A DNA stretch of 41,137 nt from Patulibacter sp. (lineage in GTDB: Bacteria > Actinomycetota > Thermoleophilia > Solirubrobacterales > Solirubrobacteraceae), in contig NZ_JAURWA010000157.1 in assembly GCF_030655195.1 (NCBI RefSeq), positions 1-41,137 of the forward strand, given 5' to 3'. Position 1 is the stretch's first letter, and every line of letters starts with the position of its first letter. The translations under genes were made by a program, and so were the position numbers. Below the pieces are notes generated by a model. That model saw nothing but the letters and a program-made list of their open reading frames with translations, did no database searches and was not told where the DNA came from. Of this stretch, positions 8,449 to 15,752 are shown piece after piece.

Positions 8449-9315
8449 ATGGCCTCTTCCGTGCAGCCCGCCCCCGAGACGTGGATCGCCGCGTTCAACC
8501 GGGCCGCGGACCGCGTCCGGGACCGCCTGTCGGAGGTCACCGCCGACGCCGACCGGCTGGCGGAGACGGGCACCACCGGCGAGGGCGGGGACCGGACGCT
8601 GGTGATCGACGCGGAGGCCGAGGACCTGATCTTCGCCGAGCTCGACGCCCTGCACGAGCAGGGCGCGCGCTTCACGGCGCTGTCCGAGGAGCGCGGCACG
8701 GTCGACTACGGCTCGCCCGACGTCCTGCTGGTGATCGACCCGATCGACGGCTCCATGAACGCCAAGCGCGGGATGCCGCACCACGCCGTCTCGATCGCCG
8801 TGGCCGAGGGCCCGGCCGTCGCGACGACCGGCACCATGGCCGACGTCGTCTGCGGTCTCGTCGCCGACCTGGGGCCGGACGAGCGGTGGACCGCGATCCG
8901 CGGTGCGGGCGCCTGGCTGGACGGCGCGCCGATCGTCGCCGCCGCGGAGGAGCGCCTGACCTCGGCCGGCAAGCTCGAGCTCGTCGCGATCGAGTCGGCC
9001 CACCCTGCGCACGTGATGGCCTCGGGCGAGGCGCTGCTCGAGCACGTCCACCGCCTGCGCGCGGTCGGCGCCATCGCGATCTCCCTCTGCGCCGTGGCCG
9101 GGGGCCGGTGCGACGGCATGGCGTCGCTCTGGCGCTGCCGCGCGGTCGACGCGGCGGCCGGCCAGCTCATCGTCCGCGAGTCGGGCGGCCACGTGGCCTT
9201 CGGCGACCTCGACGCCCCGCTGGACTCCCCCCTGGACCTCGTCGCCCACGGCCCGGTCGTGGCCGCGCGGTCGGCGGCGGGCCTGGCGCGGGTCGCGCAG
9301 CTGCCGCACGGCTGA
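8449..9315 (+). CDS. Inositol-monophosphatase-family phosphatase
   Basis: This 288-residue metal-dependent sugar-phosphate phosphatase carries the family's metal sites. ALSEERG (E80/E81) corresponds to the GEE motif, and VIDPIDGSMN (D97, D100) to the DPIDGTxNF motif with Ser for Thr. A later AVDAAAG is a variant of the WDxAAG motif, lacking Trp. Substrate cannot be told apart among myo-inositol-1-phosphate, fructose-1,6-bisphosphate and 3'-phosphoadenosine-5'-phosphate. The length is normal. It is divergent from the helicase-nuclease. An in-frame GTG two codons upstream is possible but less consistent with the -10 position. Confidence 0.86.
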   Translation: MASSVQPAPETWIAAFNRAADRVRDRLSEVTADADRLAETGTTGEGGDRTLVIDAEAEDLIFAELDALHEQGARFTALSEERGTVDYGSPDVLLVIDPIDGSMNAKRGMPHHAVSIAVAEGPAVATTGTMADVVCGLVADLGPDERWTAIRGAGAWLDGAPIVAAAEERLTSAGKLELVAIESAHPAHVMASGEALLEHVHRLRAVGAIAISLCAVAGGRCDGMASLWRCRAVDAAAGQLIVRESGGHVAFGDLDAPLDSPLDLVAHGPVVAARSAAGLARVAQLPHG

Positions 9316-9708
9316 GCACGGCGCCGCGGGCCGCCGGCGGGCGCAAGCGACGGGCCGCTGCGAAGCGGCTCCGACCGCCGCGACACCCCGTTCGGGCCTG
9401 TGATTCTGGTCACTGGACGACGGCAGGCCGCTCGGCCCTGCGGCGCGCGCTCGCCGCCCCGGCGGACGCGCCGCGGCCCGCTGCTCGCGGGCGTGAGCAC
9501 GACCACCGCACGCCGGCCTCCTCGACCGAACTCTCGGCTTTCCCTGCTCAGAGCGGGCTTTTCGACCACCGCGAGGGACGGCGGGCGACCAATTGCGCCG
9601 ATCCACCACCGGCGGCGCCCATCGCCGGGACGCCCGTCGCGCCCCGCCGAGGCGGATCCCGAGGGGCGTACGCCGTCCGGCGTCGGCCGTAACCGCCGGG
9701 GGGCCCGG
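9316..9708. other. Intergenic stretch without a credible gene
   Basis: Apart from a hairpin at 9352-9371 I see no supported feature here. Open frames on both strands are Arg/Pro-rich, have no similarity I recognise and lack a Shine-Dalgarno. The segment around 9530-9570 is locally less GC-rich and contains short repeated words, which could reflect an unrecognised regulatory RNA, but nothing specific supports that. Confidence 0.5.
9352..9371 (+). terminator. Hairpin with GCGA tetraloop after the IMPase gene
   Basis: GCCGCT (9354-9359) pairs with AGCGGC (9364-9369) around a GCGA loop. The stem is extended by a G-U and a G-C pair. It lies 37 bases after the stop and has no U-tract. Confidence 0.5.
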
Positions 9709-9737
9709 TTGTAAGAACAGGTGTTCGCCGATACATT
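9709..9737 (+). promoter_or_regulatory. Sigma-70-type promoter with a LexA-like box in the spacer
   Basis: TTGTAA (9709-9714) and TACATT (9732-9737) are separated by exactly 17 bases. The spacer begins with GAAC-AGGT-GTTC (9715-9726), matching the GAAC-N4-GTTC core of Gram-positive and actinobacterial SOS boxes. A repressor bound there would block RNA polymerase. Control of the H1-like gene by LexA is an inference. Confidence 0.6.
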
Positions 9738-9746
9738 CCGGTGGAA

Positions 9747-9776
9747 CTTAGAACTAAGCACCTTCCCCGAGGTGCT
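9747..9776 (+). promoter_or_regulatory. Dyads in the 5' leader of the H1-like gene
   Basis: CTTAG-AA-CTAAG (9747-9758) is a compact palindrome near the expected transcription start. AGCACCT (9757-9763) pairs with AGGTGCT (9770-9776). An outer GTGGA (9741-9745) can pair with TCCAC (9776-9780). The Shine-Dalgarno AAGGGA follows at 9788-9793. This could be an operator and/or a translational hairpin. Confidence 0.4.
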
Positions 9777-9800
9777 CCACGCAGCCCAAGGGATCCAGAC

Positions 9801-10895
9801 ATGGCCGACACCACGAACACCACCAGCTCCACGACCTCGAGCTCCGCCTCGAAGCCCGCCGCCTCCAGCAGCGCGTCGAAGCCCGCCGCGTCGAGCTCCA
9901 CGTCGTCGACCGCGCCGAAGTCCACCGCGAGCACCTCCGGGACGACCGCGTCGAAGTCGACCGCGTCGAAGCCCGCCGCCAAGCGCACGACCTCCGCCAA
10001 GCCGGCCGCCAAGCGCACCACCACGCGCAAGCCCGCCGCCAAGCGCACGTCGACCACGCGCTCCGCCACCTCGCAGGCCGCCGGCGCCAAGACGTCCGCC
10101 AAGGCCACGGCCACCCAGACCGCCGGTGCCGCGAAGTCCGCCGCCAAGGCCGCCGCCCCGAAGGCGTCGAGCGCCAAGGCCTCCGCCAAGCGCACCAAGA
10201 CGCAGGCCACCGGTGCCGCGAAGACCGCCGCCAAGAAGACGGCCACCCGCACGAAGGCCCAGGCCAAGACCGCCGCCTCCCGCGCGAAGAAGACCGACGT
10301 CGCGCAGGAGACCGAGTCCCGCGTCGTCGCCGCGCGCCGCGTCGCCGTCGACCTGTACGCCGCCGCGCCGAAGAGCTTCGAGGAGGCCCAGAAGCAGGTC
10401 CTCGAGGTCCGCGAGCTGGCCCAGAAGCAGGCCGAGCAGGTCGCCGAGCGCGCCCAGGTCGTCTCCGAGAAGGCCGTCCTGATCTCGACGGGCGCCGCCC
10501 TCGAGGCCCGCGACGCCGCCGCCAAGGAGCTCGTCGCCCGCCGCGACGCCGCCGCCAAGCGCCTCCAGGAGCGCCGCGACGCCGCCACGAAGCAGGCCCA
10601 GGCCCGCCGCAAGCAGCTCGACACGCAGCTCAAGACGTTCGAGAAGCGTGGCGCCAAGGCCAAGGCCGACCTCGAGCGCGACCTGACCCGCACCCGCACG
10701 CAGATCGAGCGCGAGCTGCGCGAGCGCCGCTCCGCCCTGGAGACCCGCATCAACGGCCTCCCCTCCTCCCCCGCCGAGCTGCGCACCGAGCTGCCGAAGC
10801 TCCGCGGCGACGTCGAGGCCCGCGTGACGAAGGCGCAGAAGCAGGCCGTCGACTACGCCGGCCAGGCGCGCGAGCGCGTCCTCTCGCTCGTCTAG
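9801..10895 (+). CDS. Histone H1-like basic protein with long coiled-coil C-terminus
   Basis: This 364-residue protein has two halves. Residues 1-175 are Ser/Thr/Ala/Lys-rich with repeats SASKPAAS (twice) and KPAAKRTT-type units, resembling histone H1 tails and Lys/Ala-rich nucleoid proteins. Residues about 180-364 are strongly helical and charged (for example QVLEVRELAQKQAEQVAERA), predicting a coiled coil like mycobacterial HBHA or apolipoprotein-like helices. DNA compaction or surface binding are both possible; no catalytic motif exists. ATG 9801 is preceded by AAGGGA; an upstream in-frame start at 9741 lies in the structured leader. The promoter carries a LexA-like box. Lys is almost always AAG and Ala mostly GCC, giving a repetitive DNA sequence. 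Confidence 0.82.
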   Translation: MADTTNTTSSTTSSSASKPAASSSASKPAASSSTSSTAPKSTASTSGTTASKSTASKPAAKRTTSAKPAAKRTTTRKPAAKRTSTTRSATSQAAGAKTSAKATATQTAGAAKSAAKAAAPKASSAKASAKRTKTQATGAAKTAAKKTATRTKAQAKTAASRAKKTDVAQETESRVVAARRVAVDLYAAAPKSFEEAQKQVLEVRELAQKQAEQVAERAQVVSEKAVLISTGAALEARDAAAKELVARRDAAAKRLQERRDAATKQAQARRKQLDTQLKTFEKRGAKAKADLERDLTRTRTQIERELRERRSALETRINGLPSSPAELRTELPKLRGDVEARVTKAQKQAVDYAGQARERVLSLV

Positions 10896-10947
10896 AGCGA
10901 GAGAGCGCCGACCGGAGGAGCGCCTCCGGCACCCGTCCAGCAGCACC

Positions 10948-10975
10948 CGCGATCCCGGCCCCGGCCGGGATCGCG
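10948..10975 (+). terminator. Strong 12-bp hairpin after the H1-like gene
   Basis: CGCGATCCCGGC (10948-10959) pairs perfectly with GCCGGGATCGCG (10964-10975) around a 4-base loop, 53 bases after the stop. No U-tract follows. Confidence 0.65.
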
Positions 10976-11015
10976 GCGTTCCGGCCCCGTGCGCGGGCCG
11001 AGCGGTCGACCGTGC

Positions 11016-11021
11016 GACAAT
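11016..11021 (+). promoter_or_regulatory. -10 hexamer of a probable leaderless promoter (mrp)
   Basis: GACAAT ends 7 bases before ATG 11029. The AGGGG between them is too close to the start to be an effective Shine-Dalgarno. Confidence 0.5.
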
Positions 11022-11028
11022 CAGGGGT

Positions 11029-12174
11029 ATGCCTACGCGCGAGGACGTCCTCGAAGCACTGAAGTCGGTGATCGACCCCGAGCTCAAGAAGGACGTGGTC
11101 GAGCTCGGGATGGTGCGCAAGATCACGATCGGCGACGAGCGCGTCGACGTGATGATCTCGCTGACGACGAACGGCTGCCCGCTGCGCAACCACTTCGTCG
11201 TCGCGGTCCGCAAGGCCATCCGCAGCGTCGGCGCCGAGGCCGGCGAGATCGAGTTCGACGTCCTCTCGCCCGAGGAGAAGACCGCGCTGCAGAAGAAGCT
11301 CGGCATCCAGGGCTCGCTCCCGACCGGCGAGAACGTCTCGCTGATCAAGAACGTCATCTGCGTCGGCTCCGGCAAGGGCGGCGTCGGCAAGTCGAGCCTC
11401 ACGGTCAACCTCGCCGCCGCGCTCACGGCCGAGGGCAAGTCGGTCGGCGTCCTCGACGCGGACGTCTGGGGCTACTCCATCCCCCGCATGTTCGGCCTGG
11501 GCGCCGAGCGCCCGCCGGTCTCGGCCGAGCGGAAGATCCTCCCGCTCGAGGCCCAGGGCGTGAAGGTCATGTCGATCGGCTTCTTCGTGCCGGAGGACTC
11601 CGCCGTCGTCTGGCGCGGGCCGATGCTGCACAAGGCGCTGAACCAGTTCCTCGAGGACGTCGAGTGGGGCGAGCTGGACTACCTCCTGATCGACCTGCCG
11701 CCGGGCACCGGCGACGTCTCGATGACGCTGGCGCAGCTGCTGCCGCAGGCGCAGTTCCTCCTCGTCACGACGCCGCAGGACACCGCGCAGAAGGTCGCGC
11801 GCCGCGCCGCCGAGATGGCGACGAAGGTCAACCTGGGCCTGCTCGGCGTCGTCGAGAACATGTCCGGCTTCAGCACCCCGGACGGCCAGCGCTACGCGAT
11901 CTTCGGCGACGGCGGCGGCCAGGAGCTCGCCGACGAGCTCGACCTGCCGCTGTTCGGCAAGGTCCCGATCACCATGGGCCTGCGCGAGCAGGCCGACGCG
12001 GGCGTGCCGATCGTCTCGGTGAACCCCGACGACGCCGCCGCCCAGGCCGTCCGCCACGTCGCCCGCGCCGTCATCGCCTCGACGCCCGAGCTGCCGCCGC
12101 TCCTGCAGGAGCTCCCGCCGATGCTCACGGTCGAGCGCAACGAGCCCAAGGGCGCCTCGCTGCCCATGGCCTAG
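11029..12174 (+). CDS. mrp: Mrp/NBP35-type P-loop ATPase, iron-sulfur cluster carrier
   Basis: This 381-residue protein has an N-terminal MIP18/DUF59 domain (1-80, with TTNGCPLR around C50) followed by a ParA-like ATPase. The deviant Walker A is GSGKGGVGKS (113-122), with DADVWGYSIPRMFG and LIDLPPGTGD downstream. Mrp/ApbC proteins bind and transfer Fe-S clusters to apoproteins. The CxxC usually found in this family after the VENMS segment is absent: here VENMSGFSTPDGQRY leads to IFGDGGG. That form is known to me from actinobacterial Mrp, so cluster binding may differ. The start fits the DUF59 boundary and a -10-like hexamer 7 bases upstream. Confidence 0.93.
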   Translation: MPTREDVLEALKSVIDPELKKDVVELGMVRKITIGDERVDVMISLTTNGCPLRNHFVVAVRKAIRSVGAEAGEIEFDVLSPEEKTALQKKLGIQGSLPTGENVSLIKNVICVGSGKGGVGKSSLTVNLAAALTAEGKSVGVLDADVWGYSIPRMFGLGAERPPVSAERKILPLEAQGVKVMSIGFFVPEDSAVVWRGPMLHKALNQFLEDVEWGELDYLLIDLPPGTGDVSMTLAQLLPQAQFLLVTTPQDTAQKVARRAAEMATKVNLGLLGVVENMSGFSTPDGQRYAIFGDGGGQELADELDLPLFGKVPITMGLREQADAGVPIVSVNPDDAAAQAVRHVARAVIASTPELPPLLQELPPMLTVERNEPKGASLPMA

Positions 12175-12208
12175 GACGAGCCGGAGGAGCGCCGGAGCCA
12201 GGACGTGT

Positions 12209-12228
12209 CGGCCGCCGCGAGGCGGCCG
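12209..12228 (+). terminator. 8-bp hairpin with GCGA tetraloop after mrp
   Basis: CGGCCGCC (12209-12216) and GGCGGCCG (12221-12228) enclose GCGA. A partly T-rich GTCGTCGTTCT follows, which makes intrinsic termination plausible. Confidence 0.65.
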
Positions 12229-12268
12229 TCGTCGTTCTCGGTCCGAGCTGGGACCGGATCCCAATTTC

Positions 12269-12297
12269 TTGTTTTCCGATCAGGTTTGGGCCATTGT
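12269..12297 (+). promoter_or_regulatory. Promoter of carbonic anhydrase 1, probably leaderless
   Basis: TTGTTT (12269-12274) and CATTGT (12292-12297) have a 17-base spacer. The -10 ends 7 bases before ATG 12305. The region is unusually AT-rich for this window. Confidence 0.65.
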
Positions 12298-12304
12298 CGG
12301 GTGC

Positions 12305-12802
12305 ATGAGCACGACCGACGACCTCCTCGAGAACGCCAAGGCCTATGAGGCGAGCTTCGACAAGGGCGACCTGCCCCTGCCCCCCGGGAAGAAGATCGCC
12401 GTCCTGGCCTGCATGGACGCCCGACTGAACCCCTACGGGTTGCTCGGCCTGAGCGAGGGCGACGCGCACGTCATCCGCAACGCGGGCGGCGTGGTCACCG
12501 ACGACGAGATCCGGTCCCTGGCGATCTCGCAGCGCCTGCTCGGCACGGAGGAGATCGTGCTGATCCACCACACCGACTGCGGCATGCTCACGTTCACGGA
12601 CGACGAGTTCAAGAAGAGCGTGCAGGACGAGGTCGGCATCAAGCCCGAGTGGGCCGCCGAGTCGTTCTCCGACCTCGACGTCGACGTCCGGCAGTCGATC
12701 GCACGCATCCAGGCCAGTCCGTTCATCCCGAAGAAGGACAGCGTCCGCGGCTTCGTCTACGACGTGCACACGGGCGCGCTGCGCGAGGTCAGCGCCACCT
12801 GA
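12305..12802 (+). CDS. Beta-carbonic anhydrase (paralogue 1)
   Basis: This 165-residue protein interconverts CO2 and bicarbonate. The zinc ligands and the Asp-Arg dyad are present: C36, D38 and R40 in LACMDARL, then H89 and C92 in IHHTDCGM. The NAGGVVTDD segment is also typical. It is of the short beta-CA type seen in actinobacteria (Rv1284-like). ATG 12305 is chosen over an in-frame upstream start at 12269, because that one lies inside the promoter. A close paralogue lies at 14612-15127, with a secreted propeller gene between them on the opposite strand. Confidence 0.92.
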   Translation: MSTTDDLLENAKAYEASFDKGDLPLPPGKKIAVLACMDARLNPYGLLGLSEGDAHVIRNAGGVVTDDEIRSLAISQRLLGTEEIVLIHHTDCGMLTFTDDEFKKSVQDEVGIKPEWAAESFSDLDVDVRQSIARIQASPFIPKKDSVRGFVYDVHTGALREVSAT

Positions 12803-12829
12803 CCGCACCCCGCCGGGCGGCGGCGGGCC

Positions 12830-12852
12830 ACGGGGCCGCACGGCGGCCCCGT
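12830..12852. terminator. 10-bp hairpin between convergent genes
   Basis: ACGGGGCCGC (12830-12839) pairs perfectly with GCGGCCCCGT (12843-12852), 28 bases after the carbonic anhydrase stop. It may also serve the convergent propeller gene. Confidence 0.6.
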
Positions 12853-12956
12853 CCCGTCGGCGGACGGCACGAGGCCGTCGTCCCGACGCTGCCGGCCGCC
12901 GTCTGCGGACCACGGCGCCTGCCGCGCCCGTCGGCTCCGGTCTGCCCCGCCCGCCG

Positions 12957-14396
12957 TCAGCCGCGCAGCTTCACGGTCCGCTTCGTCGCGACCTTCTTCG
13001 CGCCGCTCGGCGTCACCTCGACGACCGTGCGGACGGTGCGGCCCTTCCGCACGACCTTGCGACCCGTGGCGGTGTACGACACGCGGATCGTGCCGGTCTT
13101 CCCCGGCGACAGCGTGTAGCGCCCCGACGACGTCACGGTGCGGACGGCCGCCTTGCCGCGACCCCCGACCTTGACCTTCGAGGCCGTCCGCAGGCGGACC
13201 GTGCCGCGGCACCGCGCGGCGGCACCGGCCGGGCAGGTGACCCGCACCGGGACGCGCCCCTTCGACGTCCGCAGCGTGCCCGCCGGGACCGTGGGGGCCC
13301 CGACCGGCGTGGCCCCCTTGACGACCTCGTCGCGCGTCATCCGGGTGAGCCGGTTGGCGTTCTCGTCGATGAACCAGAGGGCCCCGTCGCCGCCGAACGC
13401 GACGGCGTCCGCGCGGCGGGCGCCGAGCGGCGCGAGGGTCACGGCCCCGGAGGTCGTCACGCGGCCGACGACCTGGTCGAAGCCGGCGCTGCCGAACCAC
13501 ATCGCGGCGTCGGGACCGGCCGCGATGCTCGACGGCGCGACGCGGTCGCCGAGCGGGAACTCGCGGACGCCGCCGTCCGGCGCGACGAAGCCGATCGACC
13601 CGTTGCCCGGTTTGAAGCCGATCGTCCCGGCGCTGAAGCGGCCGAACCACATCGTCCCGCCGGGGCCGGCGGCCAGGGCACCGGCGGAGAAGCCGGGCGC
13701 GAGCGGGACGGCGACGTTGTTGACCCCGTCGAGCTCGATCCGCTTCAGCGCGTCGCCCCCGCCGCTGTCCGCGCACCACATCTTCCCGTCGGGCCCCGGC
13801 GCGATGACGCCGTCGAAGTCGCACTCGGGCGCGCCGCCGCGGGTGTCGGCGCCACGGCCGTCCGGTGCGATGCGCAGCACGCCGTCGCCGACGCTGTCGG
13901 TGATCCAGACCGTGCCGTCGGGGGCGGCCGCGATGTCGTTGCCGCGACGGCCGCCGAGCTCGTCGCCGTTGACCGCGTAGCGCCCGACCGGCGTGCCCGG
14001 CACGGCGGGGTCGATGACGAACGCGGAGGCGTGGGCGTCCGAGAGCACCCAGACGCGGCCGTCGGCGGCGACGGTCAGCTCCTCGGGCCCGAAGTCGGTG
14101 TCGTCGGCGTCCTTGCGCGGGATCGTCCACTCCGTGATCTGGCCGGCGGTCGTGATCCGCCCGACCTTGTAGCCCTTCTGCTCCGAGAACCAGAGGCTGC
14201 CGTCCTTGCCCGTGGCGATGTCGGTCAGCCCGGAGTCGGGCGTCGGTACGGGGAAGTCCTGGACCGCGGCGGACGCCGACGACGCCAGGGCGAGCGGGGC
14301 CGCGACGGCGACCAGGACCGACAGGCGGGCGATGCGGGCGGTCCGGACCGAGGCTCCGGGACGCATCGGGCGGTGGCGAGGGACGGAGGACGTCAT
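12957..14396 (-). CDS. Secreted NHL/Vgb-like beta-propeller with Ig-like tail
   Basis: This 479-residue protein has an N-terminal signal peptide: an Arg-rich n-region, then a hydrophobic core, then ASSASA before the likely cleavage site. At least six blade repeats of the streptogramin-lyase type follow (GKDGSLWFSEQ, APDGTVWITDS, GPDGKMWCADS, GPGGTMWFGRF, GPDAAMWFGSA, GGDGALWFIDE). The last 100 residues (VRVTCPAGAAARCRGTVRL onward) form a two-Cys tail common on secreted proteins of this lineage. The catalytic His pattern of virginiamycin B lyase is not evident, so antibiotic cleavage should not be assumed. ATG 14396 has GAGG upstream; an in-frame start at 14501 would add a Pro-rich segment before the signal peptide. 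Confidence 0.85.
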   Translation of the reverse strand: MTSSVPRHRPMRPGASVRTARIARLSVLVAVAAPLALASSASAAVQDFPVPTPDSGLTDIATGKDGSLWFSEQKGYKVGRITTAGQITEWTIPRKDADDTDFGPEELTVAADGRVWVLSDAHASAFVIDPAVPGTPVGRYAVNGDELGGRRGNDIAAAPDGTVWITDSVGDGVLRIAPDGRGADTRGGAPECDFDGVIAPGPDGKMWCADSGGGDALKRIELDGVNNVAVPLAPGFSAGALAAGPGGTMWFGRFSAGTIGFKPGNGSIGFVAPDGGVREFPLGDRVAPSSIAAGPDAAMWFGSAGFDQVVGRVTTSGAVTLAPLGARRADAVAFGGDGALWFIDENANRLTRMTRDEVVKGATPVGAPTVPAGTLRTSKGRVPVRVTCPAGAAARCRGTVRLRTASKVKVGGRGKAAVRTVTSSGRYTLSPGKTGTIRVSYTATGRKVVRKGRTVRTVVEVTPSGAKKVATKRTVKLRG

Positions 14397-14576
14397 GGGG
14401 ACCTCGGGGGATCGCGGGGCGGACGGCGCCGGCGGGCCGACCGGCCCCGCCATCCTGCCGCATCGCCCGACGCCGGCCAACCCCACCGGGGCGTTCCTCA
14501 CGGGTCCCTCATGGTCGGGCGCCTCCCTGTGGTCCTCGTGTGCGCCCTGTGGGTGACGGAGGCGTCGGGGGGGTCG

Positions 14577-14582
14577 TAGGAT
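14577..14582 (+). promoter_or_regulatory. -10 hexamer of carbonic anhydrase 2
   Basis: TAGGAT lies 29 bases before ATG 14612, giving a leader of about 20 bases with GGAG at 14604-14607. This is a leadered promoter, unlike its paralogue's. Confidence 0.5.
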
Positions 14583-14611
14583 CGCCGGGTCGCCCCCAGA
14601 ACCGGAGTCCC

Positions 14612-15127
14612 ATGACCGACGAGACCCCCGCCCCGTTCACCCCCGAGATGCTCGACAACGCCCAGGCGTTCCCGAACTCCTACGAGCCGTACGACTCGGC
14701 CGCCCCGGTCCGGCACGTCGCGGTCGTCGCGTGCATGGACGCGCGACTGGACCTCTTCGGGCTCTTCGGCCTGAAGACCGGGGACGCGCACCTGATCCGC
14801 AACGCCGGCGGCGTGGTCACCGACGACGTCGTCCGCTCCCTGGCGATCTCGCAGCGCAAGCTCGGCACCCGCTCCGTCGTGCTCGTGCACCACACGGGCT
14901 GCGGCATGCAGACGTTCTCCGACGACGAGCTCAACGCCGAGCTGCAGCGCGAGACGGGCTACAAGCCGACGTGGTCGCCCGAGTCGTTCACCGACCTCGA
15001 GGAGGACGTCCGGCAGTCGCTGCGCCGCGTCCGCTCCAGCCCGTTCCTGCTGCACACGGACGACGTCCGTGGCTTCGTCTTCCAGGTGGAGGACGGCGGC
15101 CTGCGCGAGGTCGTCCTCGAGGACTGA
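14612..15127 (+). CDS. Beta-carbonic anhydrase (paralogue 2)
   Basis: This 171-residue protein closely resembles the enzyme at 12305. Shared segments include VACMDARLDLFG (C41, D43, R45), HLIRNAGGVVTDD, VRSLAISQR and LVHHTGCGM (H94, C97). All zinc ligands are intact, so it should hydrate CO2. It has about 10 extra N-terminal residues relative to paralogue 1. It is led by GGAG four bases from the ATG. The two copies probably arose by local duplication around the propeller gene, and their different promoter types suggest separate regulation. Confidence 0.92.
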   Translation: MTDETPAPFTPEMLDNAQAFPNSYEPYDSAAPVRHVAVVACMDARLDLFGLFGLKTGDAHLIRNAGGVVTDDVVRSLAISQRKLGTRSVVLVHHTGCGMQTFSDDELNAELQRETGYKPTWSPESFTDLEEDVRQSLRRVRSSPFLLHTDDVRGFVFQVEDGGLREVVLED

Positions 15128-15267
15128 CGCGCGCCGGATCCAGGACGGCGGACGGGGCGCAGGCGCGCGGCCCGGTTCGCCGACGCATGGCCGGATCGCG
15201 GACCGGCCGGCCCGGCGGACGCCCGGGAGGGCCGCCGGGGGAGATCCCGTCCCGACCGGGTCCTGCG

Positions 15268-15292
15268 GGGCCGGGGCGACGTGCCCCGGCCC
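15268..15292 (-). terminator. 10-bp hairpin after ferredoxin
   Basis: GGGCCGGGGC (15268-15277) and GCCCCGGCCC (15283-15292) enclose a 5-base loop, beginning 13 bases beyond the ferredoxin stop on the minus strand. No U-tract is present. Confidence 0.6.
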
Positions 15293-15304
15293 GGTCAGCG
15301 GCGG

Positions 15305-15568
15305 CTAGGCCGCCTCGAAGTACTTGATGTTCTTGTCGACGAAGGACGTCCACTCGTCCGGGATCTGGTCCTCGGCGAAGATGGCGTCGACCGGGCAGGC
15401 CTCGACGCAGGCGTCGCAGTCGATGCACTCGTCCGGATCGATGTAGAGCTGCTCCACCTTGTCGTAGTCCGGCTCATCGGGCGTCGGGTGGATGCAGTCG
15501 ACCGGGCAGACCTCGGTGCACGAGTTGTCCTTCGTGCCGACACAGGGCTCGGCGATCACATAGGCCAT
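15305..15568 (-). CDS. fdxA: Seven-iron ferredoxin (3Fe-4S/4Fe-4S)
   Basis: This 87-residue electron carrier begins MAYVIAEPCVGTKDNSC. Cluster I cysteines are C9, C17 and C21 (CTEVCP), with C25 before the spacer. The second cluster motif is ECIDCDACVEACP. The arrangement and length match bacterial 7Fe ferredoxins such as FdxA, which serve oxidoreductases and cytochrome P450s. ATG 15568 is preceded by GAGGAACC, a good Shine-Dalgarno; open frame upstream has no similarity. Confidence 0.94.
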   Translation of the reverse strand: MAYVIAEPCVGTKDNSCTEVCPVDCIHPTPDEPDYDKVEQLYIDPDECIDCDACVEACPVDAIFAEDQIPDEWTSFVDKNIKYFEAA

Positions 15569-15611
15569 GGACGGTTCCTCAGGGGTCGTTCTTCGGGGTG
15601 TTCGATCCCGG

Positions 15612-15617
15612 AGCATA
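15612..15617 (-). promoter_or_regulatory. -10 hexamer of the ferredoxin gene
   Basis: TATGCT on the minus strand lies 43 bases upstream of the ferredoxin ATG. No convincing -35 is seen at the expected distance. Confidence 0.45.
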
Positions 15618-15740
15618 ACGACGCGTCCACCCCGTGTGATCGCCGTCCCGGACGGCGGATGGGATGGGTGCACCTAACTCGGTGATCCGGCCGGGGGGAC
15701 CGTCCGGTCACGACGTGCGGGGGTCGACGGCGGTGGGCCG

Positions 15741-15746
15741 TACCCT
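15741..15746 (+). promoter_or_regulatory. -10 hexamer of a probable leaderless promoter (epimerase gene)
   Basis: TACCCT ends 6 bases before ATG 15753. An out-of-frame ATG sits at 15749. Confidence 0.5.
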
Positions 15747-15752
15747 GCATGG

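Noticed and set aside
9400..9714. Small gene on the plus strand between the IMPase and H1-like genes
   Set aside because: The frame is Arg/Pro-rich, has no Shine-Dalgarno and runs into the -35 of the next promoter.
8706..11438. A 910-codon open frame on the minus strand over the H1-like gene and its surroundings
   Set aside because: It consists of low-complexity Gly/Leu/Arg repeats that mirror the Ala/Lys codons of the plus-strand gene, has no recognisable motif, and conflicts with the IMPase and mrp genes.
12957..14396. Functional virginiamycin B lyase (antibiotic resistance)
   Set aside because: Only the blade repeats match; the catalytic His region is not evident, and a signal peptide plus Ig-like tail suggest a surface protein.
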